Shown piece after piece: positions 32,622 to 41,438 of a stretch of DNA of 64,000 nucleotides (position 1 is the stretch's first letter; every line of letters starts with the position of its first letter). The notes below the pieces were generated by a model. It searched no databases. It had not been told where the DNA came from and saw only the letters and a list, made by a program, of their open reading frames with translations. The translations under genes and the position numbers were made by a program. The stretch covers positions 1 to 64,000 of the forward strand of contig NZ_JAPNLK010000039.1 in NCBI RefSeq assembly GCF_026627505.1, in the 5' to 3' direction. This DNA comes from Streptomyces sp. H27-H5 (GTDB taxonomy: Bacteria > Actinomycetota > Actinomycetes > Streptomycetales > Streptomycetaceae).

Positions 32622-33467
32622 ATGCCTGAAGCACAACCGAGGAAGAGGGTCATCCACCGCGGGCGGGTCCTGCGGACCGAGCGGATCGCACCCGCGATGG
32701 TCCGGATCGTCCTGCACGGCGAAGGGCTCCGTGAGTTCAGCGCCGGGCGGTTCACCGACCACTACGTCAAGATGCACTTCCCGCCGCCGGGCGTGGAGTA
32801 CGCCGACCCCACCGACATCCCCGCGATCCGCCGCGACCACCCGAGGGAGGAATGGCCGCGGACCCGGACGTACAGCGTGCGCGGTTGGGACGCCGAGACC
32901 GGGCAGCTGACCATCGACTTCGTGGTCCACGGCACGGCCGGCGTGGCGGGCCCCTGGGCGGCGGCGGCCCAACCGGGCGACGAGGTGGTCTTCTCGGGTC
33001 CGGGCGGCGGCTACGCCCCGGACGCCGAGGCCGACTGGCACCTGCTCGCCGGGGACGAGAGCGCCCTGCCCGCCATCGCGGCGGCCCTGGAGGCCATGCC
33101 CGCGGACGCCGTGGTGCGTGCGTTCGTCGAGGTGGACGGCCCGGCGGACGAGCAGCCGCTCGTCTCGCCCGCCCGGGTGGAGACGACCTGGCTGCACCGG
33201 GGGGCGCGGCCCGTCGGCGAGGCCCTGGTCGAGGCGGTGACGGGACTGGAGTTCCCCGCCGGATCGCCGCAGGTCTTCGTGCACGGCGAGGCGCACTTCG
33301 TCCGGGAGCTGCGCCGGTACCTGCGGGTCGACCGCGCTCTCGCGCCCGCTTCGCTGTCGGTGTCCGGCTACTGGCGCAGGGGCGCGGACGAGGAGGCCTG
33401 GCAGGCCACCAAGGGCGAGTGGAACAGCGATCCCGTCCCCCCCGCCGCACCGGCCGGCACCGGCTGA
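32622..33467 (+). CDS. Siderophore-interacting FAD protein (SIP/ViuB family)
   Basis: A 281-residue flavin reductase of the ViuB/YqjH family that releases iron from ferric siderophores. It shows VIHRGRVLRTERIAPAMVRIVLHGEGL, FTDHYVKMHFPPPGV, the FAD-binding PRTRTYSVRGWDAETGQLTIDFVVHG, WHLLAGDESALPAIAAAL, and the C-terminal SVSGYWRRGADEEAW. It is adjacent to an MFS and an ArsR-like regulator. No siderophore synthetase is present, so it may use imported or distant siderophores. Confidence 0.88.
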   Translation: MPEAQPRKRVIHRGRVLRTERIAPAMVRIVLHGEGLREFSAGRFTDHYVKMHFPPPGVEYADPTDIPAIRRDHPREEWPRTRTYSVRGWDAETGQLTIDFVVHGTAGVAGPWAAAAQPGDEVVFSGPGGGYAPDAEADWHLLAGDESALPAIAAALEAMPADAVVRAFVEVDGPADEQPLVSPARVETTWLHRGARPVGEALVEAVTGLEFPAGSPQVFVHGEAHFVRELRRYLRVDRALAPASLSVSGYWRRGADEEAWQATKGEWNSDPVPPAAPAGTG

Positions 33468-33553
33468 CCGGCGGCGCCGGAGTCCGCACGGCCGGGAGAG
33501 CCCGTCACACGTGCCGTCGTGTGCGCGGGCGGCGCCTCCGTGCACGCGACGAC

Positions 33554-33583
33554 GGGGCCCGCCCCCGGGTGGGGGCGGGCCCC
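33554..33583. terminator. Bidirectional terminator
   Basis: GGGGCCCGCCCCC (33554-33566) pairs perfectly with GGGGGCGGGCCCC (33571-33583) around GGGT. The 13-bp stem lies between the convergent siderophore-interacting protein and glycosyltransferase genes. Confidence 0.85.
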
Positions 33584-33639
33584 GCGGGCCGTGTGGGTCA
33601 TCGCCGTGGCGGCGGTACGGACGGGCGACGCCGGGCGGG

Positions 33640-36165
33640 TCAGGAGGAGGCGACCTGCCAGATGAAGCAGTCGGCGACCTTGCGCGGTTCCTGGTCGAGC
33701 AGCGCGGTGAGGGTGCCGCGCAGCTCGGGGGCGCGGTCCTGGGTCACGGGAAGGACGATCAGGCCCGCCTTCCAGTGGGCGAGGTCCGCACGGGCCTGGT
33801 CCCGCATCGGCGGGGGGATCTCCGAGGGGCCGTCCGCGCCCCGGCGGACGTCGCGCAGCAGGTCGGACAGCATGCGCGGCTTCGCCCCGTAGATCCCGAC
33901 GCGGTCGGGGCCGTCCGGGCCGTTGAAGTAGCCGCCGGCCAGCTTGAAGCCGAAGCCGGTACCGCTCTGCCAGCGCAGCGCGGCCGCGGAGCCGGGGTCG
34001 GGGAGCGGCACCGGGACGAGGGAGCGGCCGTCCTCCAGGTAGTCCTTGTAGTGGCCCTCGGCGATGAACGCCGGCACGGGCTCGCGGTCCGCGGTGACGA
34101 GCGGGAGCGGCAGGATCGGCACGAGCGCGGCGGCCACGGCCAGGTATCCGACGACGCGGTGCTCGCGGGCCCGCAGGCCCCCGATCCGGTCGAGGGCCAG
34201 GGCGATCAGCATGCCGAAGACCGGCGCGCACACCATCGCCACCCGGCCCTCGATGACCGATTCGAGCAGGGGCAGGTGCCGCAGCAGCGCCCAGGGGGCG
34301 GGCAGGGTGACGTCGAACTTCTCGATGCGGACCTGCGGGCCGAGGGAGAGCACGGCTGCGGCGAGGGCGGTGAAGCCGAGGGCGCGGACGACGGGCCGGC
34401 GCCACAGCCAGAGGGTGATCCCGGCGGCCAGGGCGAGCAGCGGCCAGCCGTAGAAGGCGTTCTGCTCGGTGGTGTTCAGCGAGAGCTTGCCGGCCGTCTC
34501 GGCGTCGCCGAACAGCGAGCGGGCCGAGTGCTCGGCCAGGGCGCCCAGCGGGTTGCCGGCCCCGCCCTCGCCGTGCAGCACGGAGTGGTAGCTCTGCGGC
34601 CCGAAGAACTGCCAGGCCAGGGGGAAGGCCACCAGCGGCACGGAGACGATCGCGGCGATCGCCAGTCCCTCGCCCAGCGGCCGGACGGCCGCTCGGGCGG
34701 CCTCGCGGTCGTACAGCGCGAAGACGAGGGCGAAGATCAGCATGCCCATCGCCGCCAGCAGGAACGGCTCCTCGCCCAGGAAGACCTGGTACGCGGAGAA
34801 CAGTCCCAGCAGGATGCCGTCACGGACGACGTTCCTGCCCTCGCAGAGCCGCAGGGCCCGGTCGATGATGACCGGGATCATGAAGAGGACGACGAAGTTC
34901 GGATGCGCGTTCGCGTGCGAGACCATCGGCGGCGCGAAGGCCGCCAGGGCCCCGCCGACGGCCGCCGCCCAGCGTTTCTCCGTCAGCCGCCGGTGGATCA
35001 GCCAGTACCAGGCCCAGGCCGTCGCGGCGATGCCGAGGGTGAACACCAGGGCGAGGGTGATCGTGGGGCCGAAGAGCAACGTGACGGGGGTGAGCGGCAC
35101 GGACAGGCCGAGCATCACCGTGTTGCCCATCAGGTTCACGCCGTCGGGCATGTTCTGGAAGTCGGTGAACAGCGGATTCCGCAGGTGCGCGACATTGTCC
35201 GCGGTGACCCCGAAGAACCATTCCCACTGGTTCTGGTCCTGGAGGGAGTGGGCGAGGATCGCCCCGTCCGGATCCGCCCACAACCCCTTGTAGAGGAAGA
35301 AGGCGGCGAACAGGTACAGCGCGGCCACGAGGATGCCGTGGGCATTGAGGCGGACCAGTTCGCCGAGGGTGCGCACGTAGTCCGGGAACCGGACCTTGGA
35401 GCCGTCCTGGTGGGCCCAGCGGACGGGTACCTCGGCCACGGGCCACCCCTTGCGTCGGAAGTACTGGAGGATCTCCACGTCGATGGCCCAGCCGTCGAGT
35501 CGGGAGGCGCCGAAGGCGGCGCGGGCCTGGTCCCCGTCGAACAGCTTGAATCCGCATTGGGTGTCGCGGATGCCGCGTACGGCCACCAGCCGGATGACGC
35601 GGTTGCCGGTCCAGCCGAGCACCTCGCGCAGCGCGCTCTGCTGCCGCTCCACGGTGGAGTCGCGGTGGGCGCGCGAGCCGATGGCGGCGGCGAGCCGCGG
35701 GTCGTCGGCGAGCGTCTTCTCCAGCCCGGCCAGTTCCTCCATCGGCGTCGACAGGTCCGCGTCCATGACCAGGACCCGGCGGCCCAGCGAGGTGCCCACG
35801 CCGAGGCGCAGCGCGCTGCCCTTGCCCTTGTTCTCCTCGGACCGGACGAGCCGGATCCGGTGCTCCCGCACGCCGGCCTTCAGCGCGATGGCGGTGGTCC
35901 GGTCCGGGGAACCGTCGTCGACGACGATGACCTCCCAGTCCTCCGGGCCGCTGCCGACGTGTGCGTCGAGGTAGGCCCGGACCTCCTCCAGGGTCGGAGC
36001 GAGACGCTCCTCCTCCAGGTAGGCCGGGATGACCACGGACAGGCCGACGGACCCCGGTCCCTGGTCGACGGGCTGACCCGTGATGGTCGCACCACGAGGC
36101 CTGAGTCTGTCGTTCTGCACGTGCAAGCCATTCGTCGAGTTGTCCCGTTCCACCGGGAGATGCAC
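33640..36165 (-). CDS. GT2 glycosyltransferase fused to a polytopic membrane domain
   Basis: An 841-residue protein. Residues about 42-270 form a GT-A domain like dolichyl-phosphate glucosyl/mannosyltransferase: LSVVIPAYLEEERLAPTL, VIVVDDGSPDRT, ADLSTPMEEL with the metal-binding DxD-like motif, and DTQCGFKLFDG. Residues about 275-700 are membrane helices with luminal loops, as in GT-C or GtrA/mannosyltransferase proteins. The fusion suggests that the polyprenyl-phosphate sugar donor is made and used by one chain, for surface glycan or glycoprotein. The exact start is uncertain; residues 1-40 are not conserved-looking. Terminators lie beyond both neighbours. Confidence 0.85.
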   Translation of the reverse strand: MHLPVERDNSTNGLHVQNDRLRPRGATITGQPVDQGPGSVGLSVVIPAYLEEERLAPTLEEVRAYLDAHVGSGPEDWEVIVVDDGSPDRTTAIALKAGVREHRIRLVRSEENKGKGSALRLGVGTSLGRRVLVMDADLSTPMEELAGLEKTLADDPRLAAAIGSRAHRDSTVERQQSALREVLGWTGNRVIRLVAVRGIRDTQCGFKLFDGDQARAAFGASRLDGWAIDVEILQYFRRKGWPVAEVPVRWAHQDGSKVRFPDYVRTLGELVRLNAHGILVAALYLFAAFFLYKGLWADPDGAILAHSLQDQNQWEWFFGVTADNVAHLRNPLFTDFQNMPDGVNLMGNTVMLGLSVPLTPVTLLFGPTITLALVFTLGIAATAWAWYWLIHRRLTEKRWAAAVGGALAAFAPPMVSHANAHPNFVVLFMIPVIIDRALRLCEGRNVVRDGILLGLFSAYQVFLGEEPFLLAAMGMLIFALVFALYDREAARAAVRPLGEGLAIAAIVSVPLVAFPLAWQFFGPQSYHSVLHGEGGAGNPLGALAEHSARSLFGDAETAGKLSLNTTEQNAFYGWPLLALAAGITLWLWRRPVVRALGFTALAAAVLSLGPQVRIEKFDVTLPAPWALLRHLPLLESVIEGRVAMVCAPVFGMLIALALDRIGGLRAREHRVVGYLAVAAALVPILPLPLVTADREPVPAFIAEGHYKDYLEDGRSLVPVPLPDPGSAAALRWQSGTGFGFKLAGGYFNGPDGPDRVGIYGAKPRMLSDLLRDVRRGADGPSEIPPPMRDQARADLAHWKAGLIVLPVTQDRAPELRGTLTALLDQEPRKVADCFIWQVASS

Positions 36166-36473
36166 GGCGACCGCGCGGGTGACGGGTCCGAAGCCACTGC
36201 GTGCGTCCGCCGCGGAGACGGCGCGGGGAATGGCCCTCGGACCACGCCGACCGTTCCGGTCTTCATGACGGTGCCGGGTCTACCCCGCGGTGTGACGCAT
36301 CGTCCCCCCTCGGAGCGACTCCGGCTGTCTGTTGTTCGCAGCGGAACGGGCGGACAGCCCGACCAATATAGATCAGCCCTCGCGGGGGCCACCCACGCGT
36401 CGCGGCCTTCGGGTGCCGGTGCGCCGTCGACGCGCGCCGGGAACGGGGCCCGCCGGGGCCGGGACGGGCGGGT
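36166..36473. other. Upstream region of the glycosyltransferase
   Basis: No gene is supported here. Between about 36310 and 36380 the DNA is somewhat AT-richer (GACCAATATAGATCAGCC), which may hold the minus-strand promoter of the glycosyltransferase gene. No palindrome stands out. Confidence 0.35.
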
Positions 36474-36501
36474 CGGGCCGTGAGGCGTTCCTCACGGCCC
36501 G
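36474..36501 (-). terminator. Terminator of the lux-like operon
   Basis: CGGGCCGTGAGG (36474-36485) pairs perfectly with CCTCACGGCCCG (36490-36501) around CGTT. The 12-bp stem begins 38 bp after the stop of the last operon gene. Confidence 0.85.
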
Positions 36502-36538
36502 GCCGGCCCGGCGACGGCGGCCCCGGCGCGGCGACGGC

Positions 36539-39076
36539 TCAGGCGAGCCCGTCCGGGGACCGCTGTCCGCGCCTGCGGTCCACGACCGCCGGCAGCTTGC
36601 CGCTCGTCGGGGTGCGGAACAGCGCCGCCCCGTCGACCGCCTCGACCGTGAAGTCGAGCAGCTTCTCCTCGACCGCCGAGCGCACCTCCGGGTAGGCGGC
36701 GAGGAAGGCCTCGCGCGCGGTGTCCGGGTCGAGCGCGTGGGACCGCTCCATCCGCAGGGTGATCCCCTCGCGGGTGGTCCCGCTCGTCAGGACGGTCTGC
36801 ATCTCGCCGGCGTGACCCAGGTGCTCCGCCGCGATGGCGACGAAGCGGCGGTGGTTCAGGAAGTACGTCGCCACGCGCATCACCTCGCCCAGCCGGCCGA
36901 GCAGTTCGAAGCGCGGGGCGTGGCTGCCGCAGGGGCAGCGCCCGGGCAGCGCCCGTCCGAGGTCGCCGATGACGTACCGGTCGAGGTGCTGGCCGCGGCG
37001 GGCACGGGTGGTGAAGACGAGCCGGCCGGTCTCCCCCGGTGCCACCGGGCGGTCGGTGTCGACCTCGACGATCTCCAGGGTGTGGAGGTCGGCGTGGAGG
37101 TGGTGGACGCCGCCGGTGCTGCGCGTGCACTGGTAGCCGAGGGGGCCGAGGTCGGTGCTGCCGTAGGTGATCGAGTGGACGACCTCGATGCCGAACGTGT
37201 CGGTCAGGACGCGGCGCTGTTCGTCGGTGAAGTGCTCGCCGCCGTAGTAGATCTTGCGGAGGCCGCCGTAGGAGCGCAGGAGGTCGGCCTCCTCGTGCAG
37301 GAGCTGCCAGAGGTAGGAGGGCATCCCGAAGAGGGTGTCGACCTCGTACGCGACGATCATCTCGGCGGTGGCCCGGTGGTCGGGGCCCGCGGCCATCGGC
37401 ATCTGGACGCCGCCCAGGCGTTCCAGGATGGAGAAGAAGCTGATGAACCCGCCGTACATGCCGCCGCAGTAGAAGAGGTTGGCGGTGCGGTCGCGCGCCG
37501 GGTCGTAGCCGGCGGCGAGCAGACCGCGGGCGGCGGCCCGCATCTGCGTGTCGTAGTCCTCGTACGTGAAGAGCGACAGGGCGGGCGCGCCGGTGCTGCC
37601 CCCGCTGCGGAAGTACAGCTCGGCGTCGGCCCGGTCGACGCCGCGGTTGAGGTCCCGGACGTCGTTCTTGTCGAGCAGGGGCCCGGCGGGGCGGGGGAAG
37701 TCGACCGGGCGGGCGAGGTCGTCGAGGCAGGCGGTGGCGGCGAAGCGTTCGTCGGCCTGGACCGAGACGCGGCGGCTGTAGCGCTGGAGGGCGTAGACGC
37801 CGTCGTGCGGTTCCCCGGCGTAGCCGGCGGTCATGGCGCCGACGGGCGTGACCCGGGTGACTCCGGCGGCCAGGACCAGGGCGGAGAGTTCCGCGATGTC
37901 GGTGCGGCTGCCGGCGACGCCCGCCGTCTGGAGGTAGCGGCGCATGGGGCGCAGCGTCGCCATGAGGTGCTTGCGGGGCAGCGGCTTGACCCAGACGCTG
38001 CGGTGCAGCGGGGAGGCGGTGAGGGCCGGGCGGATGTCGGCCATGACGCGCCAGGTGCGGTCGGGGGCGGCGAGGACGCGGGTGAAGCCGAGGTGTTCCT
38101 CCAGGCGGGCGAGGTGCTCGGTCGTGGTCAGTTCCGCGTACTCGGCCGGGTCGAGTTCCTGGTCGGCGGGCGCGGGCCGGGCGGCGAGGGCCGCGGCGAG
38201 CCGGTCGCAGAACGCGTGGAGTTCGCCGGTGTCCTCGGTGTCGAGGTAGACGACCTGGGGGCTGGAGCAGGCCTGCTGCTCGAAGAGGCAGATGTCCTCG
38301 GCCAGGGCGTCCAGGGTCGCCCCGTCGGCCCAGGCGTCCCGGGTGAGGTAGGCGAAGGAGATCTTGTGTCCCCATTCGACGAGCCGGCAGCCGGCCGGCA
38401 CGTGGGCGGCGACGCCCGCCACGGCGGACTCGCCGCCCCAGACCGCGACGGCGTCCGCGGGGGCGCACATCAGGCGCAGCCAGTCCTGGCGGGAGGAGGG
38501 GAAGCGCAGCACGATGACGCGTTCGGCGAGGGCGCCGGTCGGGTCCTGCGCGACGAGCTCGGCGAGGAGGTGCGGGGCGAGGAGGGTGTCGGTGCCGCTG
38601 GTCTTCAGGACATTCACGTTGCCCGCGAGGAGGCCCTCGACCACGCTGAGCGGGGCGACGGTGGCCGCGTTGCCGGGGGCGATGTGGGCGACCAGGCCGA
38701 CGGGCGCCCAGGCCTCGTAGACCGTCTCCTTGGCGTCGGGCCGGTTCAGCCGCTGTGGGGCGGCGCCGCCCAGTTCGCGCCGGAGTTTGCGGGTGAGGGC
38801 GCTCCGGTCGAGGAACGCGGCGAGTTCGGCGTACAGCGCGGCGGCGTCCTCGGCGTCGCCCGCGGGCAGGTGGGGCGCCAGCCGGTCCCGGACGGCGTGG
38901 CCGGGGTCGCGCAGGGCCGCCGCGAGGGCGTCGCAGGCCGCCAGGACGGTCTCGGTGTCGAGGGGCTCGGCGAGCGCGGCCTCGACGGCGGCGGGCAGCG
39001 CGGCCAGGCGGTCGGCGGCCTCGTCGTCGCCGATGAAGGCGCCCTGCCAGTAGTGGTGGTTGATGGTGTCGGTCAT
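36539..39076 (-). CDS. LuxC-type acyl reductase fused to a PaaK/LuxE-like adenylase
   Basis: An 845-residue two-domain protein. Residues 1 to about 450 are LuxC: VGLVAHIAPGNAATVAPLSVVEGLLAGNVNVLKTSG is the cofactor region and FEQQACSSPQ carries the catalytic Cys270, the LuxC acyl-enzyme site. Residues about 450-845 are an adenylase with YFRSGGSTGAP (489-498), YYGGEHFTDEQR and YGSTDLGPLG, plus a CPCG pair, as in PaaK-like ligases. One chain could thus activate a carboxylate and reduce it to an aldehyde with NADPH. The ATG overlaps the LuxE stop (ATGA). No luciferase (luxAB) or luxD is present. Confidence 0.85.
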   Translation of the reverse strand: MTDTINHHYWQGAFIGDDEAADRLAALPAAVEAALAEPLDTETVLAACDALAAALRDPGHAVRDRLAPHLPAGDAEDAAALYAELAAFLDRSALTRKLRRELGGAAPQRLNRPDAKETVYEAWAPVGLVAHIAPGNAATVAPLSVVEGLLAGNVNVLKTSGTDTLLAPHLLAELVAQDPTGALAERVIVLRFPSSRQDWLRLMCAPADAVAVWGGESAVAGVAAHVPAGCRLVEWGHKISFAYLTRDAWADGATLDALAEDICLFEQQACSSPQVVYLDTEDTGELHAFCDRLAAALAARPAPADQELDPAEYAELTTTEHLARLEEHLGFTRVLAAPDRTWRVMADIRPALTASPLHRSVWVKPLPRKHLMATLRPMRRYLQTAGVAGSRTDIAELSALVLAAGVTRVTPVGAMTAGYAGEPHDGVYALQRYSRRVSVQADERFAATACLDDLARPVDFPRPAGPLLDKNDVRDLNRGVDRADAELYFRSGGSTGAPALSLFTYEDYDTQMRAAARGLLAAGYDPARDRTANLFYCGGMYGGFISFFSILERLGGVQMPMAAGPDHRATAEMIVAYEVDTLFGMPSYLWQLLHEEADLLRSYGGLRKIYYGGEHFTDEQRRVLTDTFGIEVVHSITYGSTDLGPLGYQCTRSTGGVHHLHADLHTLEIVEVDTDRPVAPGETGRLVFTTRARRGQHLDRYVIGDLGRALPGRCPCGSHAPRFELLGRLGEVMRVATYFLNHRRFVAIAAEHLGHAGEMQTVLTSGTTREGITLRMERSHALDPDTAREAFLAAYPEVRSAVEEKLLDFTVEAVDGAALFRTPTSGKLPAVVDRRRGQRSPDGLA

Positions 39077-40305
39077 GACATTCCCTTCATCAGTTCGGCG
39101 GCGGCCACGGCGCAGCTGCGGTTGCGGCTGACTCCGGCGCGACCGTGGATGGTGAACCACGGGGTGGTCAGCTCGCAGCCGCACTCCTCGCCCGGGTGGA
39201 GCGAGGCGAGGTCGCCCATGACGACGCTCTGTGCCGGTACGGAGGTGATGTACGGGGACACCAGGTGGAGGTAGCCGCGTTCGCCGTACGGGAGGGGTTC
39301 GAGGGTGCGGGTGGAACGGATGAACACGCGGGACCAGACGGGTGCGTGGAGGTTGTGCCGCGCGCACTCGATGTACGGGACGCAGTGCTCGACGGAGCCG
39401 AAGGTGTCCCGGATCCGCTCGGACGGCACGCCCAACTGTTCGGTGACACGGGCGTACAGCTCGTCCTTGCCGATCCGGCGGTCGGCGTGGCCCTTCCAGC
39501 CGCCGCCGAGGATGACCAGCGAGCCCTCGGGCAGTCGCAGCGGCGCCAGCCCCATGGCGCGCATCCGTTCCAGGGTGAACCAGAGGAACGCGGGGAAGCC
39601 GAGGATGCGGACCGGGACGTCGTCCTCGGCGAAGCTGCGCAGCGCCGCGACGCAGCCGAAGGGGTCGAACTCGTGCCCGTTGCCGGTGTCGCGCAGGGCG
39701 TACTCGACCTGCCGGGCCGGGGCGAAGTCGCACAGGTAGTTGTCGGTGAACGAGGTGCCCAGATTGAGGTCGCGGGCGGGCTCGTAGCTGTAGAGGAGGT
39801 AGTTGACCGGCTGGTCGGGGGTGATCCAGCCGTTGTGGTCGAAGATGCGGGCGACCATGCGCTGGGCGGAGCGGATCGTCCACTCGTCGAAGAACATCTG
39901 CGACTTCTGTCCGGTGGTGCCGGAGGAGGTCAGGTGCAGGTGGACGTCGTCGCGGGGGATGGAGAGGACCTCGTGGCGCTTGAAGAAGTTCGCGTGCACC
40001 AGGGGTGCCGCGTACGGGGTGCCGGGCGCGTCCGTGGCGTGGACGTCGCCGTCGTGGCGGTCGCCGTCGTGGCGGTTCGCACCCAGGAGGTCGGCGTCCT
40101 GGAGGTCGGCGTCCTGGAGGCTGCGGAAGAACGGGGACCGGTCCCGGTGCCAGGCGTTGATCTCCGCCATGGCCGCGGCGAACAGTTCCTCCTCGGCGGG
40201 ACCGCAGGTGTAGGGATCGCTCAGGTCGCAGAGTTGCTGCAGTCGGGCGAGGGCCGCGGCGTCGGGGACGTCGACGGGGGCGAGATGGGGGTTCGAGCCA
40301 GTCAT
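39073..40305 (-). CDS. LuxE-type acyl-protein synthetase
   Basis: A 410-residue LuxE-family enzyme. TSSGTTGQKSQ (126-136) is the AMP loop, LLYSYEP and the VILGGGWKGH segment are typical, and TFGSVEHCVPYIEC forms the adenylate-site region. A Cys near the C-terminus (about 398, NRSCAVAAAELMKG) fits the tail cysteine that carries the acyl group to LuxC in bacterial luminescence. Residues 63-86 are a repeat insertion (LQDAD, RHDGD). It overlaps both neighbours by 4 bp, so translation is coupled. Confidence 0.83.
   Translation of the reverse strand: MTGSNPHLAPVDVPDAAALARLQQLCDLSDPYTCGPAEEELFAAAMAEINAWHRDRSPFFRSLQDADLQDADLLGANRHDGDRHDGDVHATDAPGTPYAAPLVHANFFKRHEVLSIPRDDVHLHLTSSGTTGQKSQMFFDEWTIRSAQRMVARIFDHNGWITPDQPVNYLLYSYEPARDLNLGTSFTDNYLCDFAPARQVEYALRDTGNGHEFDPFGCVAALRSFAEDDVPVRILGFPAFLWFTLERMRAMGLAPLRLPEGSLVILGGGWKGHADRRIGKDELYARVTEQLGVPSERIRDTFGSVEHCVPYIECARHNLHAPVWSRVFIRSTRTLEPLPYGERGYLHLVSPYITSVPAQSVVMGDLASLHPGEECGCELTTPWFTIHGRAGVSRNRSCAVAAAELMKGMS
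40045..40115. repeat. Short tandem repeats in the LuxE-type gene
   Basis: GTCGCCGTCGTGGCG occurs twice in a row (40045-40074), and GGAGGTCGGCGTCCT occurs twice in a row (40086-40115). Both are 15-bp units that keep the frame and encode RHDGD and LQDAD repeats. Confidence 0.85.
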
Positions 40306-41438
40306 GGGGCGACCTCACGTGAGGGCAGATGCGCCGACGCCCAGGCCGACACATAGGAATCGAGGAAGGGTTGGAGCGGCGGGTCGACGACCACGCCGCG
40401 GAAGTCGATGTGCTCGGTGGTGCGGGACATCACCACGTAGTCGTGGAAGCCGTCCCCGTCCCGGCGCATGGCCGGGTACACGGCCCCGGCGATGAAGCCC
40501 TGGGCGGCGAAGGCGGACAGCGCGGCGTGGTGTTCGAGGGGCACGAGGGCCTCGACGTAGCCGGCGCCCGCGCGGGTGAGGGCACGGGTGACCGGCTCCA
40601 GCCACCCCGCGGCGGCGGCCGGGTCGGGGTGGGCGGCGACCAGGGCGCAGTAGCCCCCGGTGCGGTTGAGGTAGGCGTACACCTCGAAGTCGCCGTCGGC
40701 GGGGGTGAGCAGGATGTTCGGGGTGTGCAGCGGGTAGAACCAGCGGCCGCCGTCGGGGAAGTGCGCGTGGAAGCGGCGGCGGACGAACGCGGGTGCCTCG
40801 ATCACTTCCAGGGGCGCGGCGGCCGGCCCGGCGGACAGCGGCGTCGGCGCCGTGGGCCGGGCGTCCGCGTAGCTGATGCCGAGGCTCGCCCCGGCGGTGC
40901 GCAGGAGCGGCGCCAGGAGGGCGGGTACCTCGGCGACGGGGACCCGGCGGTCCAACACCCCCGGAGAGTGACGCGCGTAGAGCGCGAGGCTTTCCCGGCT
41001 GCCGAGATCGACCGCGTTGGGCAGGATGCCGAGCGGGCGGAAACCGTGCCGGGCGACGACCCGTTGGGGTCCGGCGCTGACGGTGCGGACGGTGGCGTAC
41101 ACCGAGTCGAGGGTCCCGGCGTCGAGGGTGGCGGAGCACAGGGCCTCGGTCAGTCGCCCGGCGAGCCCCGAGCCGCGCTGGTCCGGGTGGACGGCGAGCC
41201 CTTCGAGGCGGCCGATGCGGGTCCCGGCCTCGCCGTGGATCGCGGCGGATCCGGCGAGGGCGCCGGTACCGGGGCAGCGGGCGACGAGCCAGAGGGTGTG
41301 CGGGTCGCGGATGAGCCGGGACATTTCGGCCGGGTCGGTGCCCAACGCCGTGGGGTAGTGCGGTCCGTAGACGGCGTAGTACAGCTGGCGCAGGTCGGCG
41401 ATGTCCGTCGGCGCGGCCTGCTCGATGACGGCGCTCAT
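40302..41438 (-). CDS. GNAT-family acyltransferase (two-domain)
   Basis: A 378-residue protein. The N-terminal 150 residues are a GNAT domain: RIGRLEGLAVHPDQRGSGLAGRLTEAL is the acyl-CoA loop with R/Q-x-x-G-x-G/A. A second, more degenerate domain follows (FEVYAYLNRTGGYCALVAAHPDP, AALSAFAAQGFIAGAVYPAMRRDGDGFHDYVVMSRT). In an operon of acyl-activating enzymes it may acylate an amine, perhaps using the acyl group made by the adenylases. The stop and the LuxE start share ATGA; the ATG overlaps the MFS stop by 4 bp. Confidence 0.8.
   Translation of the reverse strand: MSAVIEQAAPTDIADLRQLYYAVYGPHYPTALGTDPAEMSRLIRDPHTLWLVARCPGTGALAGSAAIHGEAGTRIGRLEGLAVHPDQRGSGLAGRLTEALCSATLDAGTLDSVYATVRTVSAGPQRVVARHGFRPLGILPNAVDLGSRESLALYARHSPGVLDRRVPVAEVPALLAPLLRTAGASLGISYADARPTAPTPLSAGPAAAPLEVIEAPAFVRRRFHAHFPDGGRWFYPLHTPNILLTPADGDFEVYAYLNRTGGYCALVAAHPDPAAAAGWLEPVTRALTRAGAGYVEALVPLEHHAALSAFAAQGFIAGAVYPAMRRDGDGFHDYVVMSRTTEHIDFRGVVVDPPLQPFLDSYVSAWASAHLPSREVAP

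Noticed and set aside
31375..33467. A siderophore biosynthesis locus
   Set aside because: Only a transporter, a regulator and a siderophore-interacting reductase are present; no NIS synthetase or NRPS gene accompanies them.
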